A stretch of DNA of 64,000 nt from contig NZ_JAPSKE010000001.1 in the NCBI RefSeq assembly GCF_031177825.1, positions 62,001-126,000 of the forward strand, written 5' to 3'. The notes below the pieces were generated by a model. It did not search any database. It saw only the letters and a list, made by a program, of their open reading frames with translations, and was not told the DNA's origin. The translations under genes and the position numbers were made by a program. The stretch comes from Paenibacillus sp. Lineage in GTDB: Bacteria; Bacillota; Bacilli; Paenibacillales; YIM-B00363. Shown piece by piece: positions 15,816 through 24,350 of the stretch (the stretch's first letter is position 1; the number at the start of each line of letters is the position of its first letter).

Positions 15816-17221
15816 TGTCCGTGTCGTCCAATATCGGAGAGCACGTTCCGAATTCGGTCGATCCCCGCGGCCATCTCCTGCTCCTGCAAGTTGGCGTACC
15901 CGATGATCAGCTTGTTCCCATGCTTTCGCCCGTCCGCCGAATGAATCCGTACCGGTTGGACGAAGACGCCGGCGTCGTACAATCGCCGAACGATCGATTC
16001 CGTGAATTCGATGCCTGCGAAATCCGCGATCAGATGGAGACCCGTAGAATCGCCCTCGATCGTAACGTCGTCTCCAAAAGCGCGGATGAGCATCCGTCTT
16101 ACCGCGTCCCTCTTCCGCTTATACACTTTCTTCATCTGCCGAATATGGCGTTCGAGATGACCTTCCTCCAAGAACCGAGCTAGAATCAGCTGCTCCAAGG
16201 AAGGCGTGTGCAAGTCGCTGAACCACTTCAGCTGCCGGCTGCGCTCGATAAGCGGCAACGGCAAGATCATGTACCCGATCCGTAACGCCGGGGACAATAT
16301 CTTGCTGAAGGTTCCAAGATAGATGACGACATTCGGATCCAGCCCCTGCAACGAAGGAATCGGGTCGCCTTCATACCGGAATTCGCTGTCGTAATCGTCC
16401 TCGATGACGTAGTTGCCCGTCCTTCGTGCATATTCGATCAGTTGCACCCTCCGTTGAATCGGCAGGATGGATCCGAGAGGGTACTGATGCGACGGCGTGA
16501 CATAGACGCTGCCGCAATCGGCTCCTCGGGCCAGCACGCTCGGATCGATCCCGGCTTCGTCGACGGGAAGCGGGACGAGCCGGGCGCCATGTGTGGCGAA
16601 GATCGTCTGGATATCGTTCGTGATCGGATCCTCGAGGACGAACGGTTCCCCGTGCCGCACGCACAGCTTCGCGACGAGCGTGATCGCTTGGGTCGCCCCC
16701 GAAGTGATCAGCACCTGCTCCGGGGAGCATCGAACGCCGCGGACCCGATAGACGTATTTGGCGATGGCGTTCCGCAACTCGGACCTGCCTTCCGGCGAAT
16801 CATACCCGAAATCTCGGCTGGGCGTATACGCCAGCACTTGCTGCGCGAGCTGCGACCACTTCCGCCTGGGGAACAAGTCCAAGGCGGGGATGCCGGATCG
16901 GAAACTAATGATTTCGGGCTTCTTCGCCTCTACGATCGGCGCGGCCGGCGCGGCCGGAGTTTCGGATCCGGCGAGCAGCGCGCCTTCCGCGACGAACGTG
17001 CCCCTTCCCCGCTTTCCCTCTAAGTATCCTTCCGCCGTCAGTTGATCGTAAGCTTCCAACAAGATGTTCCTCGACACCTGCAGATCGAGCGCCAACTGCC
17101 GGGTGGACGGCAGCGCTTCGCCGGCCTTCCGCTCGCCGTTCAAGATGCTCGCGCGCAGCTGCGAGATGATTTGTTCCTTCAGCGATGTCTTTCGCGACCG
17201 ATCGATCGTAATCCAGACCAC
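15806..17221 (-). CDS. MocR-family regulator (GntR DNA-binding domain fused to a class I aminotransferase domain)
   Basis: A 471-residue transcription factor. Residues 1-75 form a GntR winged helix (ALPSTRQLALDLQVSRNILLEA...GYLEGKRGRGTFV); residues 105-470 form a fold-type I PLP domain. The PLP lysine is in YLGTFSKILSPALRIGY and the cofactor-binding Asp in EDDYDSEF. MocR proteins such as PdxR and GabR sense PLP or amino-acid adducts. Neither pdxST nor gabT lies next to it, so the target is unclear. The start is GTG 17221 with AGGAG 11 bases upstream. It is separated from the downstream transporter operon by a strong terminator. Confidence 0.9.
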   Translation of the reverse strand: MVWITIDRSRKTSLKEQIISQLRASILNGERKAGEALPSTRQLALDLQVSRNILLEAYDQLTAEGYLEGKRGRGTFVAEGALLAGSETPAAPAAPIVEAKKPEIISFRSGIPALDLFPRRKWSQLAQQVLAYTPSRDFGYDSPEGRSELRNAIAKYVYRVRGVRCSPEQVLITSGATQAITLVAKLCVRHGEPFVLEDPITNDIQTIFATHGARLVPLPVDEAGIDPSVLARGADCGSVYVTPSHQYPLGSILPIQRRVQLIEYARRTGNYVIEDDYDSEFRYEGDPIPSLQGLDPNVVIYLGTFSKILSPALRIGYMILPLPLIERSRQLKWFSDLHTPSLEQLILARFLEEGHLERHIRQMKKVYKRKRDAVRRMLIRAFGDDVTIEGDSTGLHLIADFAGIEFTESIVRRLYDAGVFVQPVRIHSADGRKHGNKLIIGYANLQEQEMAAGIDRIRNVLSDIGRHGQTR

Positions 17222-17264
17222 TTGCGAATCCGCTCCTACGAAGTAGATATTTTCTTAGATTACC

Positions 17265-17312
17265 ATAGAAAACGAGAGAAGCACTCGATCCGTCATGGAT
17301 CAAGTGCTTCTC
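17265..17312 (-). terminator. Terminator after the first sugar ABC operon
   Basis: A 16-position stem GAGAAGCACTCGATCC/GGATCAAGTGCTTCTC (17276-17291 with 17297-17312, one mismatch) followed on the minus strand by CTCGTTTTCT. It ends the operon whose last gene is the permease at 17328. Confidence 0.8.
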
Positions 17313-17327
17313 GCCGGACAGGTTCGG

Positions 17328-18212
17328 CTACTCCTTCACGGAACCGAGCGTGATGCCGTGAATGAAGAAACGCTGCAAAAACGGATAGATGACCAATACA
17401 GGAATCATGGCGATGAAAATTTTAGCCGCGTTCAACGTCTGGTTCGACAACTCGCTTAATTTCTTGTATTCGTCCTCGGTCATCGTGGTCGTATCGATGA
17501 CGACGACGAGCTGCTGGATGTACGTCTGTAACGGGTACATCTCCGCCGACGACATGAGCACCAAGCCGTGGAAAAATTCGTTCCAGTGGTATACGATGCT
17601 GAACAGCGTAATCGTCGCCAGTACCGGTACGGCGAGCGGCGCGAAAATTTGGAGCAGCATGTACCACGGGCCCGCCCCGTCGACGAGCGCCGCCTCTTCG
17701 AGTTCCTTCGGCAGATTGCGGAAGAAGTTGACGACGAGAATGACGTGAAACACTTGCACGCCGCCCGCCAAAACCAACGCCCAGATCGTGTTCATCAGCC
17801 CGTACGCCTTAATCGTCATATACCAAGGGATCAATCCGCCGTTGAACAGCATGCAGAAGACGAGCAGCCACATAAATACGTTGCGCGGCCGGAAGTCTTT
17901 CGTCGTCTTCGACAGCGGGTACGCCATCAGCACGATGACGACGAAGTTGATCGTGGCGCCGAGCCCGACGCGCAAGAGCGAGATGCCGAACGAGTTGATG
18001 AATCGCGCATCCGTCATGATCGTGTCGTACGACTGCGTCGTGAACCCGATCGGCCATAAGCTGACGTCGCCCGCCGCGGCCGCCGCCTTGTCGCTTAAGC
18101 TCAACGCGAGCGTATACCAGATCGGAAGCACGCACACGAGCGCGATGCCGATCAGAGACGCGAGCAGGACGACGTCGAACATGCGAGAGCCGAACGTCCC
18201 TTCTCTTACCAT
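17328..18212 (-). CDS. Carbohydrate ABC transporter permease, MalG/LplC type
   Basis: A 294-residue inner-membrane permease with six predicted helices, of the family that pairs with LplB. The ATPase-docking EAA loop is EEAALVDGAGPWYMLLQIFAPLA. The C-terminus FLQRFFIHGITLGSVKE is the standard ending for this group. It is the last gene of the operon kinase-regulator-lipoprotein-LplB-LplC. No ATPase is encoded nearby; such importers usually borrow a shared MsmX-type ATPase. The start is ATG 18212 with GAGGAG upstream. Confidence 0.93.
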   Translation of the reverse strand: MVREGTFGSRMFDVVLLASLIGIALVCVLPIWYTLALSLSDKAAAAAGDVSLWPIGFTTQSYDTIMTDARFINSFGISLLRVGLGATINFVVIVLMAYPLSKTTKDFRPRNVFMWLLVFCMLFNGGLIPWYMTIKAYGLMNTIWALVLAGGVQVFHVILVVNFFRNLPKELEEAALVDGAGPWYMLLQIFAPLAVPVLATITLFSIVYHWNEFFHGLVLMSSAEMYPLQTYIQQLVVVIDTTTMTEDEYKKLSELSNQTLNAAKIFIAMIPVLVIYPFLQRFFIHGITLGSVKE

Positions 18213-18231
18213 GGTCTAGTCCGCTCCTCTA

Positions 18232-19122
18232 TTAGAAAATGCGATAATTTGCGAATTTGGAAGCCAATCCATAGGAAATCACGATCAAGACGAAGCTGAC
18301 GACGGACTTCAGCAGCCCCATCGCCGTCGCGAGACTGAACTGCAAATTCACGAGACCCGCGCGGTACACCCACGTATCGATAATGTCGCCCGTCGAGTAG
18401 ACGAGCGGGTTATACAGGTTGAACACCTGATCGAACCCGGCGTTCAGGACGTTGCCGAGGCTGAGCACCGCGAGCAAGACGACCGTCGTCGAGATGCCGG
18501 GCAGCGTCACGTGCCACAGCCGTTGCAGCCGTCGAGCGCCGTCCATCGCCGCGGCTTCGTACAGCGAAGGGTTAATCGCCGTAAGCGCGGCCAAGTAAAT
18601 GATCGTGTTGAAGCCGAATTCCTTCCACACGTCGCTGCCGACGATAATGTAAGGGAATAATTCCGCCCTCGCGAAAAACAGGATCGGCTCGACGCCGAAC
18701 GCGGACAATAGCTGATTGACCGGCCCCTTCAACGCGAACACATCCAGAAGAATGCCGGACAAGATGACCCAAGATAGAAAATGAGGCAAGTACACGACCG
18801 TCTGCACCCAGCGCTTCACGACTTGCAGCCGCAGCTCGTTCAGCATCAGCGCGAAAACGAGCGGCACGAGCAAATTGCCCGCGATCTTCAGCACCGCGAT
18901 AAATACGGTGTTATACAAGACGGTCTTGCTGTCGCCGAGCAGGAACATGAACTCGAAATTTTCGAGACCGATCCACTCCGAGCCGAAGATCCCCAAGCCC
19001 GGATTAAAATCTTGGAACGCCATGACGATGCCGACCATCGGCACCATGTTGAACAGAACGAGCCAGATGAGGCCCGGCAGCAGCATGAGATAATAATGCT
19101 TCTCGAACGCTCTCGTCTTCAT
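18232..19122 (-). CDS. Carbohydrate ABC transporter permease, LplB type
   Basis: A 296-residue permease. Seen: NMVPMVGIVMAFQDFNPG typical of the LplB N-terminal region, and the docking loop YEAAAMDGARRLQRLWHVTLPG. It is the partner of the permease 19 bases downstream. Members of this family import oligosaccharides such as those from pectin or xylan; the substrate here is not decided by sequence. GGGAG precedes the ATG. Confidence 0.93.
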   Translation of the reverse strand: MKTRAFEKHYYLMLLPGLIWLVLFNMVPMVGIVMAFQDFNPGLGIFGSEWIGLENFEFMFLLGDSKTVLYNTVFIAVLKIAGNLLVPLVFALMLNELRLQVVKRWVQTVVYLPHFLSWVILSGILLDVFALKGPVNQLLSAFGVEPILFFARAELFPYIIVGSDVWKEFGFNTIIYLAALTAINPSLYEAAAMDGARRLQRLWHVTLPGISTTVVLLAVLSLGNVLNAGFDQVFNLYNPLVYSTGDIIDTWVYRAGLVNLQFSLATAMGLLKSVVSFVLIVISYGLASKFANYRIF

Positions 19123-19143
19123 GCGTTACTCCCGTCTCCCGGT

Positions 19144-19179
19144 ACGGCGAGGCGCCGGACTTCACCGTCCGACGCCCGC
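19144..19179 (-). other. Intercistronic stem-loop between lipoprotein and permease genes
   Basis: On the minus strand GTCGGAC-GGTGAA-GTCCGGC forms a strong hairpin, flanked by further GC-rich complementarity, in the 69-base gap after the binding-protein gene. There is no T run, so it is more likely an mRNA stabilising or partial attenuation element, as is common after binding-protein genes, allowing more binding protein than permease. Function is inferred. Confidence 0.45.
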
Positions 19180-19191
19180 CCGCCGAGCCTG

Positions 19192-20910
19192 TTATTCTTG
19201 AATCGCTTCCGCCACTTCTTCGGTAATTTTATCTCCGCCCAGCTTCTTCCACTCTTCGACGAACGAGTCGAACGTGTCGATCGGTGCCGCGCCCATGATG
19301 ATCTTGAGGAACGTCTCGTTCTCGAGCTTCTCGAGGTTCGCCCAACGGCTCTCCATCGTCTTCGTCTGCGAATACGTCAGGCTGTACACCTCGTTGCGTG
19401 GCTCGAGCAGCGGCGCGCCGCCGACGAAGAGCGAATACTGTCGGCTCCAGATGCCCATGTCTTCCGTGTTCCAGTATTGGATGTCGTATTTGTCGTACGG
19501 CTCGAGCTTCGCCTTCTTGACCTTCACGGCATCGTCCGCGAGCAGCTTGTAACCCGGGATGTTCAAGTCTTCCGGCGTCTTCGTTCCGGCGAGCACTTCC
19601 TTCAACATCTCCACGGAGAACTCGATTTCGTCGACCGGCGCGTAGACGATCCGTACCGGGTAGTGATTCAAGCTGACGCTGACGTCGAACGTCGCTTCGT
19701 CGCGGACGAGCAAGTTCATCAGCTTGAGCGCCACTTCGGGATGCTCGTAATCTTTACGCACGGCGAGGAACGTATTGGACGGCGTCGCCATATGCGGGCT
19801 GTATTCGCCATTGACGTCCAACGGCAGCGCGTATGCCTGCCAGTTCGCCGTCGGGTCGTTCTTGATCGCGTCCGGCAGCGGCCAGTAGCCCATCCAGAAC
19901 GGGCCGAAGAAGATGCCGGACTTGCCGCCGACGACCGGCTCCGCCGCGTCCTTGCGAATGCTCATCTCTTGGTCGATGAGCCCTTCCGCATACATATCGC
20001 GCAGCGTCGCGAGCGCGTCCTTCACCTGCGGCTGGATGGAGCCGTACTGCGGCTTCCCGTCGTCGCCCTCGAGCCAGAAGCCCGGGTAGGCCAGGAACGC
20101 GGAGAAGATCGGGTCGAGGCCGAAGGTGTTGTTGCTCGAGGCGATGAAGTTCGCGTGCAGCTTGCCTCCCGCCTGCGGACCGGAGATGCCGATCGTGTCC
20201 TTCTGACCGTTGCCGTCCGGGTCGTTCTCGACGAACGCCTTCGCGACCGCGCGAAGGTCCTCGACCGTCTTCGGCACCTCGAGACCGAGCTTGTCGAGCC
20301 AGTCTTTGCGAATCCACATCGTGTGCACCGCGTCGCCGCGCGCCGTGACGTTCGGCAGCGCCATCATCTTCCCGTCGAACGTGACGGCTTTCATCGCGCG
20401 GCCTTCCGTCTTCTCGATGATGCCCTTGATGGCCGGCGACGCGTATTGCTCGAACACTTCCGTCAGGTCCGCGATCTGATTCGCTTTAACCATCTGGCGC
20501 AGCTGCGCGTCGTTCACGACGACGAGATCCGGCAGGTCGTTGCTCGCGATCGCGAGGTTGACCTTCTGGTCGTAATCTTTGCCCGTCGCGGTTTGCCAAA
20601 TGATCTTCGTCTCGACGTTCAGCTGCTCCTTAATATGTCTCGTATATTGATTGTTCTCCGGCGTGTCGCCGGCCGGCAAGCTCGTGTCGGTCGGATCGAT
20701 CGCTTGCCCGACGTTAATCGTGATCGGACTTTCGTATTTGCCGAACGGGTCGGCCGGAGCTGCGGGAGCGTCGGCGTTCGCCGCGGTCTCGCTCGTCTTC
20801 TCGCTTGACTTCCCGCTCGGATTCGACGAAGGTTCCCCCGTGCCGCACGCCGTCAACGTCAGCATAACCGCCGCCAACAAGATGGACAGTCCTTTGCTTG
20901 AAGCTATCAT
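19192..20910 (-). CDS. Extracellular sugar-binding lipoprotein, LplA type
   Basis: A 572-residue ABC substrate-binding protein. The signal peptide ends in the lipobox LTAC near residue 22 and is followed by a Ser/Pro/Ala-rich tether. Conserved stretches include NDLPDLVVVNDAQLRQMVKA and IWWRKDW-like IRKDWLDKLGLEVPKTVEDL, typical of the large LplA/YtcQ binding proteins. The start is ATG 20910 behind AAGGGGAAATC; upstream in-frame codons lack similarity and an export signal. It is probably driven from its own regulated promoter in the 154 bases after the response regulator gene. Confidence 0.92.
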   Translation of the reverse strand: MIASSKGLSILLAAVMLTLTACGTGEPSSNPSGKSSEKTSETAANADAPAAPADPFGKYESPITINVGQAIDPTDTSLPAGDTPENNQYTRHIKEQLNVETKIIWQTATGKDYDQKVNLAIASNDLPDLVVVNDAQLRQMVKANQIADLTEVFEQYASPAIKGIIEKTEGRAMKAVTFDGKMMALPNVTARGDAVHTMWIRKDWLDKLGLEVPKTVEDLRAVAKAFVENDPDGNGQKDTIGISGPQAGGKLHANFIASSNNTFGLDPIFSAFLAYPGFWLEGDDGKPQYGSIQPQVKDALATLRDMYAEGLIDQEMSIRKDAAEPVVGGKSGIFFGPFWMGYWPLPDAIKNDPTANWQAYALPLDVNGEYSPHMATPSNTFLAVRKDYEHPEVALKLMNLLVRDEATFDVSVSLNHYPVRIVYAPVDEIEFSVEMLKEVLAGTKTPEDLNIPGYKLLADDAVKVKKAKLEPYDKYDIQYWNTEDMGIWSRQYSLFVGGAPLLEPRNEVYSLTYSQTKTMESRWANLEKLENETFLKIIMGAAPIDTFDSFVEEWKKLGGDKITEEVAEAIQE

Positions 20911-20938
20911 GATTTCCCCTTCTTTCGATCGGTTTTCC

Positions 20939-20975
20939 TTACATCCTAAGGATAGCATGGATGTAAGCGCTTCAC
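20939..20975 (-). promoter_or_regulatory. Palindrome plus partial cre-like box before the sugar-binding lipoprotein gene
   Basis: TTACATCC (20939-20946) and GGATGTAA (20959-20966) form a perfect inverted repeat with a 12-base spacer. Overlapping it, TGTAAGCGCTTCAC (20962-20975) keeps the AAGCGCTT core of a CcpA cre site but misses two of its flanking positions. The site is 30-65 bases upstream of the lipoprotein start, where the YesN-type regulator or catabolite control would be expected to act. The repeat is seen; the binding protein is inferred. Confidence 0.4.
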
Positions 20976-21063
20976 GGTTAGACGGTCGTTCGACGTTCGG
21001 TCGAGGAATGACTCGGGATCCCGCGCCGCCGAAACAAATCTCCCCCCATCCGCCGGACATCTC

Positions 21064-22470
21064 TCACCTTGACGACCTCGATCGGAACTCGCTGGGCAAA
21101 CACCCCGTGTAATCGCGGAACAGCCGGCTGAAATATTTCTCGTCCTGATATCCGGTTTGCTCGGCGATCCACTGGATCGGCTTCGCGGTATGGAGCAGGT
21201 ATTCCTTCGCCTTCTCCATCCGGAGCGTCCGGACGTATTCGTTGAACGGCTTGCCGCCGATGTCGCGGAAGCATTGGCTGAAGTAGCTCCGGCTCATATT
21301 GACGCGCCTTGCGACGTCGGCGGCCAGCAGCGGTCCGTTCCACTCGTCCTTCACGATCGCGATCGCCTTCATGACCGCCGCGGCGACATCGGCCGAATAC
21401 AGCGAAGCGCCCGTCGCCACCGCCGTCCATCGCCGAACGTCCCGGAACCACGCCTCCGCTCCGTTCCAATGCTCGAGCCGTTCCGGCAGCGGCGGCCGTT
21501 CCCCCGCGACCGCCGCGAACACGCGGCTCCACTCGCTCTCGACGACGAACAGAATCGTCTCGAGCCTCGCCGCGGGCAAGCGCGCGTCGCGCAGCCGCCG
21601 CAAGCGGTCGGCGAAGGCGGATTCTTCTTCGCGCAGCCACTCGAGCGACAACCATTCGTCCCGCAGCTGGAGGGCGATCGCTTCGGCCGTCTCCGCCGGC
21701 GGGGACGACAACCGGTCCGCCGTCGTGTCGACGAAGCGATGGTCGGGCTCGTAGGCATAGAAATACTCGCGCGAACGATACCCGCGCAGCCCGCGGTGGA
21801 CCGTCCCGCGACGCTTGCCCGTCAGCGATGCGACGCGCAGGAGCAGCCAGCCTTCCCGCTCGCTTATCCGCCGCAGCCACGCATCGAGCGCCGCATCTTC
21901 CGGAGCGGCTTGTTCCGCGCACGTCCACAACCAGAGGCCGTCCTCGACCTCCTCGACGTCCGCGCCCGCGAACGGCGCCTCGCGAAGAAGCGGATCCGAC
22001 GCGTCGGCGGGTTCCCCTTCTCCCGCGATCAACGCGTATCCGAGGCCGACGGCATAGACGTCCGGCATAGCGGCGGAACGGACGCGACGCTCTTCTTGCA
22101 TCCGCTGATAAACGCGGCCGAGCACTTCGTCGAACCGTTCCCGCTCGAGCTGCACCTTAGCGATGTAATCGATCGCCCCAAGCCGCAGCGCCTCTTGGAT
22201 ATAATCGAAATCCTGATGCAGCGTCAACACGACGATATACAGCGAAGGATATTTCGCGCGCGCGGCGCGCATCAGCTCGATGCCCGACATGACCGGCATC
22301 GCCAAGTCGGTAAGCAGGAGATCGACCTCGTGCCGCTCCAGAAACTCCAACGCCTTCTCCCCGTTGTTCGCCTCGCCGACGACCTCCATCTCGAAATCCG
22401 CCCACGGCATGGCGGATATCAATCCTTGCCGAACCAGCTTATCGTCGTCGACGACCAAAACTTTGATCAT
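21064..22470 (-). CDS. YesN-type response regulator (receiver plus AraC-type HTH)
   Basis: A 468-residue regulator. The N-terminal receiver domain has its phosphoacceptor Asp near residue 55 in DLLLTDLAMPVMSG. A long, poorly conserved, Arg/Ala/Glu-rich central region follows. The C-terminal AraC helix-turn-helix pair reads VARRVNMSRSYFSQCFRD and QTGYQDEKYFSRLFRDYTG. It probably activates the adjacent importer genes in response to the kinase, with which it shares an ATGA overlap. Base composition in the middle is notably GC-rich. Confidence 0.93.
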   Translation of the reverse strand: MIKVLVVDDDKLVRQGLISAMPWADFEMEVVGEANNGEKALEFLERHEVDLLLTDLAMPVMSGIELMRAARAKYPSLYIVVLTLHQDFDYIQEALRLGAIDYIAKVQLERERFDEVLGRVYQRMQEERRVRSAAMPDVYAVGLGYALIAGEGEPADASDPLLREAPFAGADVEEVEDGLWLWTCAEQAAPEDAALDAWLRRISEREGWLLLRVASLTGKRRGTVHRGLRGYRSREYFYAYEPDHRFVDTTADRLSSPPAETAEAIALQLRDEWLSLEWLREEESAFADRLRRLRDARLPAARLETILFVVESEWSRVFAAVAGERPPLPERLEHWNGAEAWFRDVRRWTAVATGASLYSADVAAAVMKAIAIVKDEWNGPLLAADVARRVNMSRSYFSQCFRDIGGKPFNEYVRTLRMEKAKEYLLHTAKPIQWIAEQTGYQDEKYFSRLFRDYTGCLPSEFRSRSSR

Positions 22471-24215
22471 GAGATCCGCTCCTTCCCGTTCGTTCCCGCC
22501 GGCAGCGTCAGCGTGACGGTCGTTCCGCGGCCGACCTCGCTTCGGATGTCCATGACGGCTCGTCCTTCGTAGAACGATTCGACCGTTCGTTTCACATAAT
22601 TCATGCCGATGCCCATGCCCACTTTCTCCTTGCCCTGGCTCTCGCGATGCAGCACCTGCTTCAGCGTCTCCTCGCTCATGCCCGCGCCGTTATCCGACAC
22701 GGTAATCCGGAGCGCGCCGTCGAACGACACGCGCACGAGGATGCGGCCGTCGTCCTGCAGCCCATGATACAGCGCGTTCTCGACGAGCGGCTGCAAGATG
22801 AACCGCGGAATCTCGAGATCGAGCACTTGCTCGTCCGTCTCCACTTCGACGTTGAAGTCGAAGTCGTACCGAATTTTCTGCAGCGTCAAGTATTGCTCCA
22901 ACGCATCGAGCTCTTCCCGGACGGTCGTCCGTTCGCCGGTCTTTCCTAAGTTGTAGTACAGAAGCTTATTCAACGACACGATCAGCTTGTCGATCTCGCC
23001 TTGACCTTTCATCACCGCGAGCCAATGCGCCGTGTCAAGCGTATTCATCAGGAAGTGAGGATTGATCTGGTAGCGCAGCTTCTCGATTTCCAAATCCGCG
23101 CGCCGCTGCGCCGAAGCCTCGACCTCCCGGAACAGCCTGCGAATTTCCCCTTTCATGCCGTTCATCTGTTTTAGCAGGTAGCTGAATTCCGGGATATTCG
23201 ACACCGTCGTGATCGGCTCCAGATTGCTCTTGGACATGCGCCGAATTTCGCGGTTGAAGTCGTTCAGCGGGCGATACACCATCTTCCAGAGCAGCCAAGC
23301 CAGTCCTAACGTCACCGCGAGGAACAGCAGACAGAAGACGGCGATTTGCACGAGCCACAAGTCTCTCTCTTGCATATATTCCGTCTTCGGGATCGCGGAC
23401 ACGATGCTCCAGCCCTGATCGCTTGTCCCCCGGAACCAATAGTACCCGTTATGAAAGCCCGATTCCGCGGCGTTGTCGCCGTCGGCGAAGGCGGTGCCCT
23501 GCGGGAAGGCGCCGGGCAGCTCCGAATAGACGACGTCCCCGTCGACGTCGAGAATGAGGTGCCGGGTGTTCGGGCTGAAGCGGTTATTTTCCAGAATGTT
23601 CTGCGTCAGCTTAAAGCCGGATTCGATATACACGTAGACGTCGTCCCGTTCCGGCAAGTCCACCTTCCGAAGCACGGACAGCACATATTGATTGTTGAAC
23701 TGGTCTTGACTGAGGTGCGGCCCCTTATAGGTGACGCGGTATTGCTCGGCCAGCGTCGGGAGCCGCAGCGGATCGAAGTTTCTCGCGGCGTTCAGGTTTT
23801 CGAATTTATACGTGCCGTCGTTCGCGAAATAATACAACGTCAAGCCGATATTGGGGTTCGTATATGTGATCGTATCGAGGTCGGCGTTGATTTCGTCGAT
23901 CAGCTCCGCTTGCCGATACGGCTCGGTGGCTTCGAGGAATTGCCCGAGCTTGGGACCGACGCTTCCCTGGAACGCGAGCTGCTGCGAGACGTGGTTCATG
24001 TTGGAGAACGCGTTTTCGAGCGATAAGCGCACTTGCCCCATGTTGTTGCGAATCGTCGAGTGGATTTTATTGGTGAGCATCGAGTTGATCGTGTAATAGG
24101 ACAGAACGGTAATTCCCACGAACGGGAGTAGGAAGGTAATCATGAAAATGAGGATAATTCGGCGCTTCAAGGTAAGGAAAGCCAACCACCTGGTGGAGAG
24201 ACGCTGTCGCTTCAT
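22467..24215 (-). CDS. YesM-type sensor histidine kinase
   Basis: A 582-residue membrane kinase. Membrane segments lie near residues 20-45 and 285-307, flanking an extracellular Cache-like sensor domain. HAMP follows (YRPLNDFNREIRRMSKSNL), then the His_kinase domain with phosphoacceptor His in QINPHFLMNTLD, and ATPase boxes LVENALYHGL (N), VSDNGAGMS (G1) and GMGIGMNYVKRT (G2). It senses an extracellular sugar or the loaded binding protein and phosphorylates the overlapping regulator. The first gene of this five-gene block. Confidence 0.94.
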   Translation of the reverse strand: MKRQRLSTRWLAFLTLKRRIILIFMITFLLPFVGITVLSYYTINSMLTNKIHSTIRNNMGQVRLSLENAFSNMNHVSQQLAFQGSVGPKLGQFLEATEPYRQAELIDEINADLDTITYTNPNIGLTLYYFANDGTYKFENLNAARNFDPLRLPTLAEQYRVTYKGPHLSQDQFNNQYVLSVLRKVDLPERDDVYVYIESGFKLTQNILENNRFSPNTRHLILDVDGDVVYSELPGAFPQGTAFADGDNAAESGFHNGYYWFRGTSDQGWSIVSAIPKTEYMQERDLWLVQIAVFCLLFLAVTLGLAWLLWKMVYRPLNDFNREIRRMSKSNLEPITTVSNIPEFSYLLKQMNGMKGEIRRLFREVEASAQRRADLEIEKLRYQINPHFLMNTLDTAHWLAVMKGQGEIDKLIVSLNKLLYYNLGKTGERTTVREELDALEQYLTLQKIRYDFDFNVEVETDEQVLDLEIPRFILQPLVENALYHGLQDDGRILVRVSFDGALRITVSDNGAGMSEETLKQVLHRESQGKEKVGMGIGMNYVKRTVESFYEGRAVMDIRSEVGRGTTVTLTLPAGTNGKERIS

Positions 24216-24251
24216 GGCGTTCGTTCCTTTCCGCTGCGGATATTACGGACA

Positions 24252-24280
24252 ACGATATCACGGGTCCTTCGATCCATCAA
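24252..24280 (-). promoter_or_regulatory. Candidate SigA promoter for the kinase-regulator pair
   Basis: On the minus strand TTGATG (24275-24280), 17 bases, TATCGT (24252-24257), ending about 37 bases ahead of the kinase start. Four of six bases match consensus in each box. Confidence 0.45.
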
Positions 24281-24298
24281 TAGGTTTGCGGACGTAAG

Positions 24299-24336
24299 CG
24301 AAAACAGACGAAGCCCGAGGGCTTCGTCTGTTTTCG
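24299..24336. terminator. Strong bidirectional terminator
   Basis: A perfect 17-pair stem (24299-24315 with 24320-24336) whose lower part is A-rich on one side and T-rich on the other, so it can act in both directions. It lies 15 bases beyond the SleB-type gene and upstream of the kinase. Confidence 0.85.
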
Positions 24337-24350
24337 CGTTCATGCTCGCG

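Noticed and set aside
18781..20808. A 675-codon open frame on the plus strand
   Set aside because: It lies antisense to the LplA-type lipoprotein and LplB permease genes, which have all family motifs. Its product is Arg/His/Asp-rich with no folded-domain character, typical of the complement of GC-rich genes.
20962..20975. A full CcpA cre site
   Set aside because: Only 12 of 14 positions fit the TGNAAGCGCTTNCA form, so it is recorded as a partial match and not called a cre site.
21157..22572. A 471-codon open frame on the plus strand
   Set aside because: It is antisense to the response regulator and kinase genes; its product is an Arg/Pro/Gln-rich shadow with no ribosome binding site.
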